Origin: CAZEFK01 sp964511405
GTDB lineage: Bacteria; Pseudomonadota; Alphaproteobacteria; Elsterales; Elsteraceae
Direction of reading: 5' to 3'
DNA: 64,000 bases
NCBI GenBank assembly: GCA_964511405.1
Contig: CAZEFK010000004.1
Coordinates: 7,488-71,487, forward strand
Within the stretch, counting starts at the first letter, position 1. Every line of letters starts with the position of its first letter. This document shows positions 24,936-33,118 of this stretch, in pieces. A program made the translations under genes and the position numbers. The notes under the pieces were generated by a model. The model was not told the DNA's origin, did no database searches, and saw nothing but the letters and a program-made list of their open reading frames with translations.

Positions 24936-27891
24936 TCTGACGCCGCCCCTCCGGATCGAAGAAGGTGTGGGACACGACTTTCGCCTGCAAAATGTCGTCG
25001 CCGACGAAATCGATCACCCGGATGGTCTCGCCGAGGCGTTCCTTGCCGCGAGACAGCAACGCGAGGGCGAGATTTTTGCCGAGCGCCGGCGAATAGGTCG
25101 TCGACGAGACCCATCCTTCACCATGCCCTTGCGCCTGACCGTGGAGGGGGAACAGCAGCGCGCCAGCCTTCGCACCTCGGTCACCGACGATCTCGAGGCC
25201 GACGAGGGTCGGCCGCGTGGGATCCTCGAGCAGAGGCCGCTTGCGCAATACGGAACCGACAAAGGGCTTTTGGGCCGACGCAAGGCCTTCGAGGCCGAGA
25301 TCCTTGAGCGTCGTCCGGCCCTCGATCTCGGCGCCGGCGATGTGCCCCTTCTCAATTCGGAGGGTGCCCATGGCCTCGGTGCCGTACGGCGCGAGACCGT
25401 GCCGTTGCCCAGCAGCGACCAGCGCTTCCCAGACCTGCCGCCCCGATTTCGCCGGAACATAGATCTCGTAGGCGAGCTCGCCGGAATAGCTCATGCGGTG
25501 CAGGCGGCACGGGACGCCGACAATCGAGACATGGGTAAAATGATTGTTCGGAAGAGCGCCCCCGCTCAAATCCGCGCCGCTCAGATCGATCAGCAGCGCC
25601 CGGGACTCGGGGCCTGCGACGGCGATCGCCGCCCATTGGTCCGTGACCGTCGTGACGTGCACCCGCAGATCGCGCCAGGCCGTCTGTAGGAGATGCTCGA
25701 TATGTGCCAGGACCTTGGCGGCGTTGGCCGTCGTCGTCGACATGAAGTAATCGTACTCGCCCAGACGGGCCACGGTGCCGTCGTCGAGCACGAAACCGTC
25801 CTCGCGCAGCATGACTCCGTAGCGCAGCCGGCCGACCTGCAAGGTCTTGAAGCCGTTTGCGTAGATCCGGTTCAGGAATTCGGCGGCGTCCGGCCCCTGC
25901 ACCGCGATCTTGCCCAGCGTCGAGACATCGACGATCCCGACCTTGCGGCGGACATGGCCGGCCTCGCGGATGTAGGCGTCGCGGAGGCTCTCGGCCACCT
26001 TTGGATAGTACCAGGGGCGCAGCCAGGCACCGGCTTCGGTCATGACGGCACCGTTCTCCACATGCCAATCGTGGATGGTGGAGAGGCGGGTAGGCCTGAA
26101 ATGCCGGCCGTGCTCGTGGCCAACGATGGCGCCGATCGCGACAGGCGTATAAGGCGGCCGGAACGTCGTGGTGCCGACAGCGGGCATGCCGCGGCCGCGC
26201 AGAGATGCCATCCGAGCCAGGGCGTTCAGATTGGAGGTCTTGCCCTGGTCCGTCGCCATGCCGGACGTGGTGTAGCGCTTGAGGTGCTCGACCGAAACGT
26301 AGCCTTCCAGATGCGCCTGGTCGATGTCGGCCAGTTTCACATCGTGCTGGAAATCGACAAACGCCTTGCCGGGCGTTCGGCCGTCGGCGTCGGTGATCAC
26401 CGTCGTGTCGAGCAGATCTCGGCCCCAGAAGTCGTTGACGGCGTCCAGCCGAGGCGGATCGCCTGCCCCTCCGCCGGCGCGATGGCCTTGGCTGAGGGCT
26501 TCCGCGAGGGTCGCGGCGGCAACCAACGACCCGACGCAACGAAACACCCCCCGTTCCGGCACGGGCAGAAACGCGCCGAGCGGCGCATGAAACTCCGGTT
26601 TGCCGAAGCGTTGGCTCCAGAGATGCAAGGCCGGCGCCCATCCGCCCGAGACCGCGACGAGGTCGCAAGCCACGCGCTCGCCCGGGCCCAGCGCCCGGCC
26701 CGACTCGTCCACCGGCACCAGGCGCGCACCCGTCACGCGCCGGCGCCCGAACGCCTGCAGGACCGCACAACCCGGTCTCAGGTCGATGGCGGCAGCCTTC
26801 GCCCGCGTCGCGAGATCGGACGGCGGCGTCTTGCGCAGATCGCAAAGGATGACCTTGGCGCCTGCCCGCGCAAGGTCCAGGGCCGTCGCATAGGCGCTGT
26901 CATTGTTGGTGACGACCACGGCGCAGCTGCCGCAGCGGACTGCAAAACGATTGAGATATCTGCGGACGGCCGCAGCCAGCATCACGCCAGGCAAGTCATT
27001 GCCGGCGAAGACCATCGGGCGCTCGATTGCGCCTGACGCGAGGATCACCCGCTTCGCCCGAATCATCCAATATCGTTGGCGGGGTGTTCCGGCGCTGGGC
27101 ACGGGCACATGGTCCTGCACGCGCTCGACCGCGCCGAAGACCTCGCCGTCATAGGCGCCGAACGCCGTGGTGCGGGTCAGTATTCGGATATTGGGCAAGC
27201 TGCCGAGCTCGGCTTCAGCGGCGGCGAGCCATTGGTCTCCGCCGCTGTCCACCGGCTCGTCGAGCAGCGAGCCGCCAAGCGCGAAATCCTGCTCGATCAG
27301 GATCGTCTCGGCACCCTGGCGCGCGGCCGCGAGGGCGGCGGCAACCCCCGCTGGCCCGCCGCCGACGATCAGCACGTCGCAGAACGCATTGATCTTCTCG
27401 TAGTGGTCCGGATCCGCGAGCGTGCCGGCCGTACCCATTCCAGCCGCCTTGCGAATGACTTTTTCGCACAGCATCCAGAACCGCGTCCCTCGGAACGGCC
27501 CGATGAACGTCTTGTAGTAGAAGCCTGCGCCAAGAAACCGCGACAGGACGCCGTTCACCGCACCGATATCGAAGTCCAAGCTCGGCCAGGCATTCTGCGG
27601 TGTGGCGACCAGACCGTCGAAGGCTTCGATCATCGTCGCCTGGGCGTTGGGCTCCCGGCGATGGCCGGTGCGGAGATGCACCAGGGCACCTGGGTCCTCC
27701 ACCCCGGCGGCCATCACGCCGCGCCGTCGGTGATATTTGAAGCTGCGGGCGACGGTCGCCTGTCCGCCGGCGAGAAGCGCCGAGGCCAGCGTATCCCCCG
27801 GATGCGCCGAAAAGGATTTGCCGTCGAACTGGACGGTGAAAGCGCGGCTGCGGTCGAGGCGGCCGCCGCTCGGCAGGCGTTGGGCCGTCAC
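24928..27891 (-). CDS. soxA: Sarcosine oxidase alpha subunit family protein
   Basis: 987 residues. The N-terminal region is Fer2_4-like ('VQFDGKSFSAHPGDTLASAL'). An NAD-binding flavoprotein module follows ('DVLIVGGGPAGVAAALAAAR', about 165-190) with disulfide-reductase-like sequence ('VILASGAIERPMVFAGNDLP'). The C-terminal half (about 600-980) is GcvT/aminomethyltransferase-like, where tetrahydrofolate accepts the one-carbon unit ('GKIAVQGPDAAEFLNRIYAN', 'MSYSGELAYEIYVP'). The enzyme oxidatively demethylates an N-methyl amino acid, giving methylene-tetrahydrofolate, H2O2 and the free amino acid. Overlaps of 4 and 8 bases join it to soxD and soxG. True substrate may not be sarcosine (see findings). 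Confidence 0.92.
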   Translation of the reverse strand: MTAQRLPSGGRLDRSRAFTVQFDGKSFSAHPGDTLASALLAGGQATVARSFKYHRRRGVMAAGVEDPGALVHLRTGHRREPNAQATMIEAFDGLVATPQNAWPSLDFDIGAVNGVLSRFLGAGFYYKTFIGPFRGTRFWMLCEKVIRKAAGMGTAGTLADPDHYEKINAFCDVLIVGGGPAGVAAALAAARQGAETILIEQDFALGGSLLDEPVDSGGDQWLAAAEAELGSLPNIRILTRTTAFGAYDGEVFGAVERVQDHVPVPSAGTPRQRYWMIRAKRVILASGAIERPMVFAGNDLPGVMLAAAVRRYLNRFAVRCGSCAVVVTNNDSAYATALDLARAGAKVILCDLRKTPPSDLATRAKAAAIDLRPGCAVLQAFGRRRVTGARLVPVDESGRALGPGERVACDLVAVSGGWAPALHLWSQRFGKPEFHAPLGAFLPVPERGVFRCVGSLVAAATLAEALSQGHRAGGGAGDPPRLDAVNDFWGRDLLDTTVITDADGRTPGKAFVDFQHDVKLADIDQAHLEGYVSVEHLKRYTTSGMATDQGKTSNLNALARMASLRGRGMPAVGTTTFRPPYTPVAIGAIVGHEHGRHFRPTRLSTIHDWHVENGAVMTEAGAWLRPWYYPKVAESLRDAYIREAGHVRRKVGIVDVSTLGKIAVQGPDAAEFLNRIYANGFKTLQVGRLRYGVMLREDGFVLDDGTVARLGEYDYFMSTTTANAAKVLAHIEHLLQTAWRDLRVHVTTVTDQWAAIAVAGPESRALLIDLSGADLSGGALPNNHFTHVSIVGVPCRLHRMSYSGELAYEIYVPAKSGRQVWEALVAAGQRHGLAPYGTEAMGTLRIEKGHIAGAEIEGRTTLKDLGLEGLASAQKPFVGSVLRKRPLLEDPTRPTLVGLEIVGDRGAKAGALLFPLHGQAQGHGEGWVSSTTYSPALGKNLALALLSRGKERLGETIRVIDFVGDDILQAKVVSHTFFDPEGRRQNG

Positions 27892-28154
27892 GGCGTCACC
27901 GCCCAGGCCAGGACGCTACGGCCCATCGCATGGGTAAGGGTGTCACGCTCGACGACGAGCCACTGCCGGCACCCCATCGCATGATGCCAATATTCGCGAT
28001 GCGGCCCGCGCGGGTTGTCGCGCAGGAACACATAGTCCAGCCAGGCTTGCGGATTGCTCTCGGCCATGTCCGGCCGGCGTACCGTCGCATCGCCGCCATA
28101 GGTGAATTCGGTTTCGTCGCGCTGTCCGCAGACCGGGCAAGTAATTCTGAGCAT
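27888..28154 (-). CDS. soxD: Sarcosine oxidase delta subunit
   Basis: 88-residue subunit. Zn-ligand candidates are Cys6 and Cys9 ('CPVCG') and a His58/Cys62 pair ('HHAMGC'), matching the zinc site known in heterotetrameric sarcosine oxidase. 'WLDYVFLRDNPRGPHREYW' is highly characteristic of the family. I chose the ATG at 28154, directly after soxB; upstream readings run into soxB. The stop overlaps the soxA start by 4 bases. Confidence 0.92.
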   Translation of the reverse strand: MLRITCPVCGQRDETEFTYGGDATVRRPDMAESNPQAWLDYVFLRDNPRGPHREYWHHAMGCRQWLVVERDTLTHAMGRSVLAWAVTP

Positions 28155-28162
28155 CGGGTGCC

Positions 28163-29419
28163 TCAATGGGCATTCGGTTGGGGGCCTGCGCCCTTCTCGT
28201 CGATCTGGTAGCCGCGCTCGAACCGCTCCAGCGTGAATTCGGCATTGTCGGGGTGGGGCTCGCCCTTGGCGATCGTCCACGCGAAGCAGTAGCCCGAGGC
28301 CGGCGTCGCCTTGAAGCCGCCGTAGCACCAGCCACCGTTCAACCAGAGCCCTTCGATCGGCATCTTGCCGATGATCGGCGAGCCATCCATCGACATGTCC
28401 ATGACGCCCGCCCAGTGTCGCAACAGACGCAGGCGCGACAAGGACGGCATCAACGCCTTGGCGCTGGCGAGCGTATGCTCGACCATCGGCAAACCGCCGC
28501 GCTGCGCGTAGGAATTGAAGCCGTCGAGATCGCCGCCCAGCACAAGCCCGCCCTTGTCCGATTGGCTGATGTAAAAATGGGCGGCGCCGAAGGAGATCAC
28601 GCTATCGACCAGGGGCTTCAGCGGCTCCGTGACGAAGGCCTGAAGCACATGGGTTTCGATCGGTAGCTTCAAGCCGGCCTTTGCCGCCAGATGACCGGTG
28701 TGCCCGGCGACGGCGAGGGCCACCTTCTTCGCGCGGATCGGGCCGCGCGTGGTTTCGACGCCGGCGATTCGCTCCTTGTCCCAGATGTAGCCGGTGACCT
28801 CGCATTGCTGGATCAAGTCCACGCCGTTGGCGTCCGCGGCCCGGGCATAGCCCCAGGCGACGGCGTCGTGCCGGGCGGTTCCCGCGCGCGATTGGAAGAT
28901 GGCGCCATGGATCGGAAACCGAGCGTTCGCCGAATAATCGAGATAGGGCAGCCGTCGCATGACCTCGGCACGGTCGAAGAGTTCGGCGTCGATGCCGTGA
29001 GCGCGCATGACGTTGCCGCGGCGCCGTGCGGCATCCAGCTGTGCCGGCGAGTGGCACAGGTTGTACTGTCCGCGCTGCGAAATCATGACGTTGTAGTTCA
29101 GAGTCTGGCTGAGGTTTTCCCACAGCTGCATGGAGCGTTCGTAGAACAGCGTATTGCCCGGCATCATGTAGTTGGACCGGACGATGGTCGTGTTCCGGCC
29201 GGTATTGCCGCCGCCGAGCCATCCCTTCTCGAGGACCGCGACGTCGCGGACGCTGTGCTCCTTGGCAAGGTAGTAGGCCGTCGCAAGGCCATGGCCGCCG
29301 CCACCCACGACGACGACCTCGTAGGCCGGTTTCGGTGCCGGGTCTCGCCAGACTCGGGGCCACGTCCGGTTTCCCGCCAGGCCGTGGCGGAGGATCGACA
29401 GCGCAGAATATCGCTTCAT
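28163..29419 (-). CDS. soxB: Sarcosine oxidase beta subunit family protein
   Basis: 418-residue DAO-family flavoprotein. The FAD-binding motif is 'VVVVGGGGHGLATAYYL' (about 35-51), followed by 'RNTTIVRSNYM'. His184 in 'GTARHDAVAWGYA' is the probable site of covalent FMN, by analogy with the beta-His of sarcosine oxidase. C-terminal 'GVMDMSMDGSPIIGKMP' and 'GGWCYGGFKATPASG' are family landmarks. This subunit holds the amine-oxidising site. The ATG at 29419 overlaps the aspartase stop (ATGA), tying an ammonia-lyase directly to the oxidase operon. Confidence 0.93.
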   Translation of the reverse strand: MKRYSALSILRHGLAGNRTWPRVWRDPAPKPAYEVVVVGGGGHGLATAYYLAKEHSVRDVAVLEKGWLGGGNTGRNTTIVRSNYMMPGNTLFYERSMQLWENLSQTLNYNVMISQRGQYNLCHSPAQLDAARRRGNVMRAHGIDAELFDRAEVMRRLPYLDYSANARFPIHGAIFQSRAGTARHDAVAWGYARAADANGVDLIQQCEVTGYIWDKERIAGVETTRGPIRAKKVALAVAGHTGHLAAKAGLKLPIETHVLQAFVTEPLKPLVDSVISFGAAHFYISQSDKGGLVLGGDLDGFNSYAQRGGLPMVEHTLASAKALMPSLSRLRLLRHWAGVMDMSMDGSPIIGKMPIEGLWLNGGWCYGGFKATPASGYCFAWTIAKGEPHPDNAEFTLERFERGYQIDEKGAGPQPNAH

Positions 29420-30816
29420 GCAACACCGTCGCGATATTGCGTGCTCTCCTGCAGAACATTGAGGATCTCGCCGTGCGTCAGCAGTCCGCGTTCGATCGCG
29501 AGTTCGATGAACGGTTGCCCGGTCGTTTCGGCGGCCTGCACCAGCTTCGACACTTCGGCGTAACCCAGCTTCGGAACGAATACCGTCGCGAGGGCCGAGG
29601 ACTGCATCAGGTGCTTGAGCGATTGCTCCCGATTGGCTTCGATTCCGGCGATGCATTTGTCGGCGAAGATGCGGGTCGATTTGCTAAGAAGCTCGATGGA
29701 ATCGAACAGCCGCGATGCAATGACCGGCTCGAAATGATTGATCTCGAGCTGTCCCTGCAGGGACGCGAGCGAAACCGCCGCGTCGTTGCCGACGATCGCG
29801 AAGGCGACCTGCTGCATCATCATCGGCAAGACCGGGTTGACCTTGCCGGGCATGATCGAGGAGCCGGGCTGGACCGACGGCAGTCTCAGTTCGCCGATGC
29901 CGCTTTTGGGGCCGGAGCCAAGGATGATCAGGTCCGAGGCGATCTTGCCGATCACCTCGGCACAGATCCGAATTTCGGACGAGACGCGGGCAAAGCCGTC
30001 GGCGTTCTGCATCGCGTCGAACAGGTCGGCTCCGGGGCGCACATGCGCGCCGACGATCGCCCGAAGGTGACGATAGACAGCCTCCCGATAGCCGGGCGCG
30101 GCGCCGAGCCCGGTGCCGATGGCGGTGCCCCCGAGCGGCAGGACCAGCATGTCGTCGCGGGCGCGGTCGAGTTTGTCGACCAGCCGCTGGATCGCCGCCG
30201 CATAGCCGCCGAAGGCTTGGCCCAGCCGCATCGGCTGTCCGGCTTGCATGCACGTCCGCCCGATCCGGAGCACATCGTCGAACGCATCGGCACGATTCCG
30301 CAGCGCGACCGCGAGGTGTCCGAGTGCTCCGACGAGGTCCCGCGATTTCTCGTAGACCGCCAGCTTGACGGCCGAGGGCAGCACGTCGTTCGTCGACTGA
30401 CCCATGTTCACGTGATCATTCGGATGGACGACGGCGTAGTTGCCGGGGGAATCCCCGAGAAGCTGGAGCGCCCTGTTCGCGACCACCTCGTTGATGTTCA
30501 TGTTGATGGAGGTACCGCCGGAGCCTTCCAGCAGATCCACGATGAACTGATCGCTATGCCGGCCGGCCTCGATTTCCGTGGCCGCTGCCACGATCGCGTC
30601 GGCAGTTCGAGCCGGCAGCGCGCCAATGTCGCGGTTTGCCGCCGCCGCGGCATGCTTGATCCGCGTCAGTGCCCGGAGGAGTTCCGGCTCGTCCCCGAGC
30701 TTCTGGAACGAGATGTCGAAATTCTCGCGCCCACGCAACGTCGAGACGCCATAGAGCGCGCCGGCCGGAAGCTCTCTCGAGCCTAGGCTGTCGGTCTCCG
30801 TGCGCGTTTGTGGCAT
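29416..30816 (-). CDS. aspA: Aspartate ammonia-lyase (fumarase/aspartase superfamily)
   Basis: 466 residues. The superfamily signature 'GSSIMPGKVNPV' lies near residue 310-325. 'GSGGTSINMNINEVVANRA' (about 98-116) and 'HPNDHVNMGQSTNDVLPS' are substrate-binding regions; the 'GTSINMN' and 'NDHVNMGQSTND' forms fit aspartases better than fumarases. Aspartase cleaves L-aspartate to fumarate and ammonia. It heads the operon aspA-soxB-soxD-soxA-soxG and faces an asparaginase gene across a 175-base promoter region, so the two could act in sequence on asparagine. A relaxed ammonia-lyase acting on another amino acid is also possible. Confidence 0.88.
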   Translation of the reverse strand: MPQTRTETDSLGSRELPAGALYGVSTLRGRENFDISFQKLGDEPELLRALTRIKHAAAAANRDIGALPARTADAIVAAATEIEAGRHSDQFIVDLLEGSGGTSINMNINEVVANRALQLLGDSPGNYAVVHPNDHVNMGQSTNDVLPSAVKLAVYEKSRDLVGALGHLAVALRNRADAFDDVLRIGRTCMQAGQPMRLGQAFGGYAAAIQRLVDKLDRARDDMLVLPLGGTAIGTGLGAAPGYREAVYRHLRAIVGAHVRPGADLFDAMQNADGFARVSSEIRICAEVIGKIASDLIILGSGPKSGIGELRLPSVQPGSSIMPGKVNPVLPMMMQQVAFAIVGNDAAVSLASLQGQLEINHFEPVIASRLFDSIELLSKSTRIFADKCIAGIEANREQSLKHLMQSSALATVFVPKLGYAEVSKLVQAAETTGQPFIELAIERGLLTHGEILNVLQESTQYRDGVA

Positions 30817-30891
30817 GCCGTCATGTCCCCTATGAACCGCTTCAGTGTTGCAAGTCCCTCCCAGACTTTGAACCGAATTGGCCCATCGTTA

Positions 30892-30909
30892 GGCAAATCG
30901 CTTAACACG
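30892..30909. promoter_or_regulatory. Candidate LysR site between aspartase and asparaginase genes
   Basis: On the minus strand this reads CGTGTTAAGCGATTTGCC. Nearly the same sequence, CGTGTTAGCGATTGCC, occurs at 33014-33029 upstream of the binding-protein gene. The present copy lies inside TTA-N11-TAA symmetry at 30889-30905. Recurrence in both divergent promoters of this gene group suggests a shared operator, most simply of the LysR regulator encoded between them. Confidence 0.5.
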
Positions 30910-30961
30910 ATGAATTTCATTGATGATGTGATCGGCGGCTTGAACGACCCGGCTTTAACCG

Positions 30962-30978
30962 CTATCGCTCACCGATAG
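30962..30978 (+). promoter_or_regulatory. Hairpin just upstream of the asparaginase ribosome-binding site
   Basis: CTATCG-ctcac-CGATAG is a perfect 6-bp inverted repeat ending directly before the GGGAGGGA ribosome-binding site of the asparaginase gene (start 30992). It may act as an RNA hairpin affecting translation or as a small operator. At this size chance occurrence cannot be excluded. Confidence 0.35.
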
Positions 30979-30991
30979 GGGAGGGACGGCC

Positions 30992-31975
30992 ATGCGCAAG
31001 GTCGCGTACATCGGGACCGGCGGCACGATTGCGTCGCTGGGCGCCGGTCCGTTCGATCTGCTCGACTACAACGCCACCGATGACCGCGTCGGTGCGGCCG
31101 AACTGGTCGAACGCACGGGCCTTGCGGATAGCTTCGTGAGCATCCAGCCCGTCGATTTTCGACGCATCGACAGCAGCGCGATCACCGCCGACGATTGGGC
31201 CGATCTGGCGGATCTTTGCATCGACTTGGCCGAGGATCCGCAGCTCGACGGCATTGTCATCGGGCACGGCACCGCCAGCCTCGAGGAGACGGCCTGGGTG
31301 CTATCGCTCACGTTGGACGTGCGGACGCCAGTGGTCCTGACCGGCTCGATGCGCCCGCTCAGCGGCATCTCGTCCGATGCCGGGGGCAATCTCGCCGCGG
31401 CGCTGCGGGTCGCCGTCTCCCAGCAAGCCGAGCCCGGTCGCGTCTACGTCGTCCTGAACGACGACATCCACGATCCGCAAGAGGTCACCAAGACCCACAC
31501 GCTGCGCGTCGACGCCTTCCGATCGCCCGAATTTGGGCCGCTCGGACGCATCGAGGGCACCCTGGTCAATGTCGCCAGGCGGTCTGCCCGGGGGCGGCCG
31601 GTGCGGTTCACCAGAGACCTGCTCCGTCGGTTGCCGCGTGTCGACATCGTCTACAGCCATGTCGGCGCCGACGGCCGGGCGATCGACGCTTTCGTCGAGG
31701 CCGGAGCCCGGGGGCTCGTCTCCGCCGGTTTCGGCCCCGGCGTCGGCACGCCGGCGGAGATCGCCGCCCTGGCCCGTGCGGCCGCGACTGGCGTCGCCGT
31801 CGTCCAATCCTCGCGCTGCGGAGCCGGGCCGGTCGTCGACAGCGCCCGTCACCGGGCCGTCGGCATCCTATCCGGCGGCGCGCTCAATCCCCAAAAGGCG
31901 AGAATTTTGCTCGCCCTGTGCTTGGCACAAGGCGACGACCGGCACCTGATTGCGGAAAGGTTTCAGTCGATATGA
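30992..31975 (+). CDS. L-asparaginase family protein (type I/II fold)
   Basis: 327-residue asparaginase. The first catalytic threonine is Thr12 in 'GTGGTIAS', the second is Thr94 in 'GHGTASLEET', and the lysine is Lys167 in 'VTKTHT'. In the classic enzymes the second motif is HGTDT; here the Asp that contacts the substrate's alpha-amino group is Ala95. No signal peptide is present, so it is probably cytoplasmic. It would release ammonia from asparagine or a related amide, feeding aspartate to the divergent aspartase. Its last 13 bases overlap the convergent LysR gene. Confidence 0.87.
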   Translation: MRKVAYIGTGGTIASLGAGPFDLLDYNATDDRVGAAELVERTGLADSFVSIQPVDFRRIDSSAITADDWADLADLCIDLAEDPQLDGIVIGHGTASLEETAWVLSLTLDVRTPVVLTGSMRPLSGISSDAGGNLAAALRVAVSQQAEPGRVYVVLNDDIHDPQEVTKTHTLRVDAFRSPEFGPLGRIEGTLVNVARRSARGRPVRFTRDLLRRLPRVDIVYSHVGADGRAIDAFVEAGARGLVSAGFGPGVGTPAEIAALARAAATGVAVVQSSRCGAGPVVDSARHRAVGILSGGALNPQKARILLALCLAQGDDRHLIAERFQSI

Positions 31976-32964
31976 CCGCTGTCGGCCGGCGGTGTCCAAA
32001 CCATTCGGTCGGCGAGATGGGCAAGCCAGGGGATATGGCTGACCATCTGCGGCAGTGTGTGCTTGCGCAGCATTTCGCGCGCCGCATCTGCGATCCGCGG
32101 CCCCAGTGTATCAAGCTCTCCCCTGCGCGTGATCAAAGCGAGATCGCGCGAGAAGCCTGGGCTGGGCAACGGTAAAGTCGCAATCCTCGGCAGGTGAACC
32201 GCGCCCTGCAGCAGGGCAAGCGGCGTCGTAATCGCGACGCCGACTCCCCCTGCGACCATGGCGAGCAGGGAATCCGAGGTATCGAACGACAGAACCCTGG
32301 GCAGCTCGATCCGCAGCCGCCGCAGGTGCTGCTCGATCTGCGCCCCCATATGGGATCGAGCGCTGTAGCGGATGAGCCGATGTTCGTCGAGTACATCACG
32401 CAACGGCCGGTCCCGGATATCATCCGCTCGTTCCGTCGAGCTGACCAGGACGAACGGCTCCCGAAAGAGCGGAAACCGCGCGATGCCATCGAGTTCCTCG
32501 TTTGCGTCGCACGTGATGACGGCATCGATGTCGTGATGCATCAGGCCCTCGGCGAGGGCGGGCGCGAGGCCGGAAAAGGCGGCCACGCGCAACGCGATGG
32601 CTCCTTCCATCAGCCCCCTTATCAACGCTGGGCCGACGGCGGAGGCGAAGGTGTCGACCATGCCCAACCGGAGATCCTGGCGCTCGGGCAAATGAGCGGC
32701 GGCCCGGATCTCTTCGATGGCGCGTTCGGCGCGAAGCGCGATCTCCCGAATATGCGTGAGCAGGACGCGCCCGGCCTCGGTCGGCATCAACGGCCGCTGT
32801 TGCCGGTGCAGCAATTCCGCCCTGACTTGCGCCTCCGCGCGCTTCACCGCCTGCGACACGGCCGATTGGGTCAGTCCCAAACGCGTGGCCGCGCTGGTCA
32901 TGCTTCCTTCTTCGATGACGGTGGCGGCGATCTCCAGCGCGTGCAAGTCGGGCAGTTGCGGCAT
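31963..32964 (-). CDS. LysR family transcriptional regulator
   Basis: 333 residues. The N-terminal helix-turn-helix (about 5-65) includes 'EEGSMTSAATRLGLTQSAVS' and 'QAVKRAEAQV'. The effector domain (about 90-300) contains 'LRLGMVDTFASAVGPALI' and 'VAGGVGVAITTPLALLQG'. It lies between the asparaginase gene (convergent) and the amino-acid ABC operon (divergent), so it is the natural regulator of both. A motif repeated in the two divergent promoter regions supports this. Confidence 0.92.
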   Translation of the reverse strand: MPQLPDLHALEIAATVIEEGSMTSAATRLGLTQSAVSQAVKRAEAQVRAELLHRQQRPLMPTEAGRVLLTHIREIALRAERAIEEIRAAAHLPERQDLRLGMVDTFASAVGPALIRGLMEGAIALRVAAFSGLAPALAEGLMHHDIDAVITCDANEELDGIARFPLFREPFVLVSSTERADDIRDRPLRDVLDEHRLIRYSARSHMGAQIEQHLRRLRIELPRVLSFDTSDSLLAMVAGGVGVAITTPLALLQGAVHLPRIATLPLPSPGFSRDLALITRRGELDTLGPRIADAAREMLRKHTLPQMVSHIPWLAHLADRMVWTPPADSGHID

Positions 32965-33013
32965 GGAGCTTCATCATTCGAGCTAATTATTCTCAGAGAT
33001 TCCATAACTACCA

Positions 33014-33037
33014 CGTGTTAGCGATTGCCGCAATCGC
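33014..33037. promoter_or_regulatory. Palindrome in LysR/ABC divergent promoter
   Basis: GCGATTGC-C-GCAATCGC at 33021-33037 is a perfect 17-bp palindrome. It is preceded by CGTGTTA, extending similarity to the site at 30892-30909. It lies 82 bases before the binding-protein ATG and 50 bases before the LysR start, a normal position for a LysR-controlled divergent promoter. The classic T-N11-A form is not obvious, so the bound protein remains an inference. Confidence 0.6.
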
Positions 33038-33118
33038 AGCGACCCAACTAACGTCAATTCCGGCATACCACGGTGTGAACGGGGCCGTAATCAGGGTACC
33101 GCGGCGGAGGGAAGCAAG

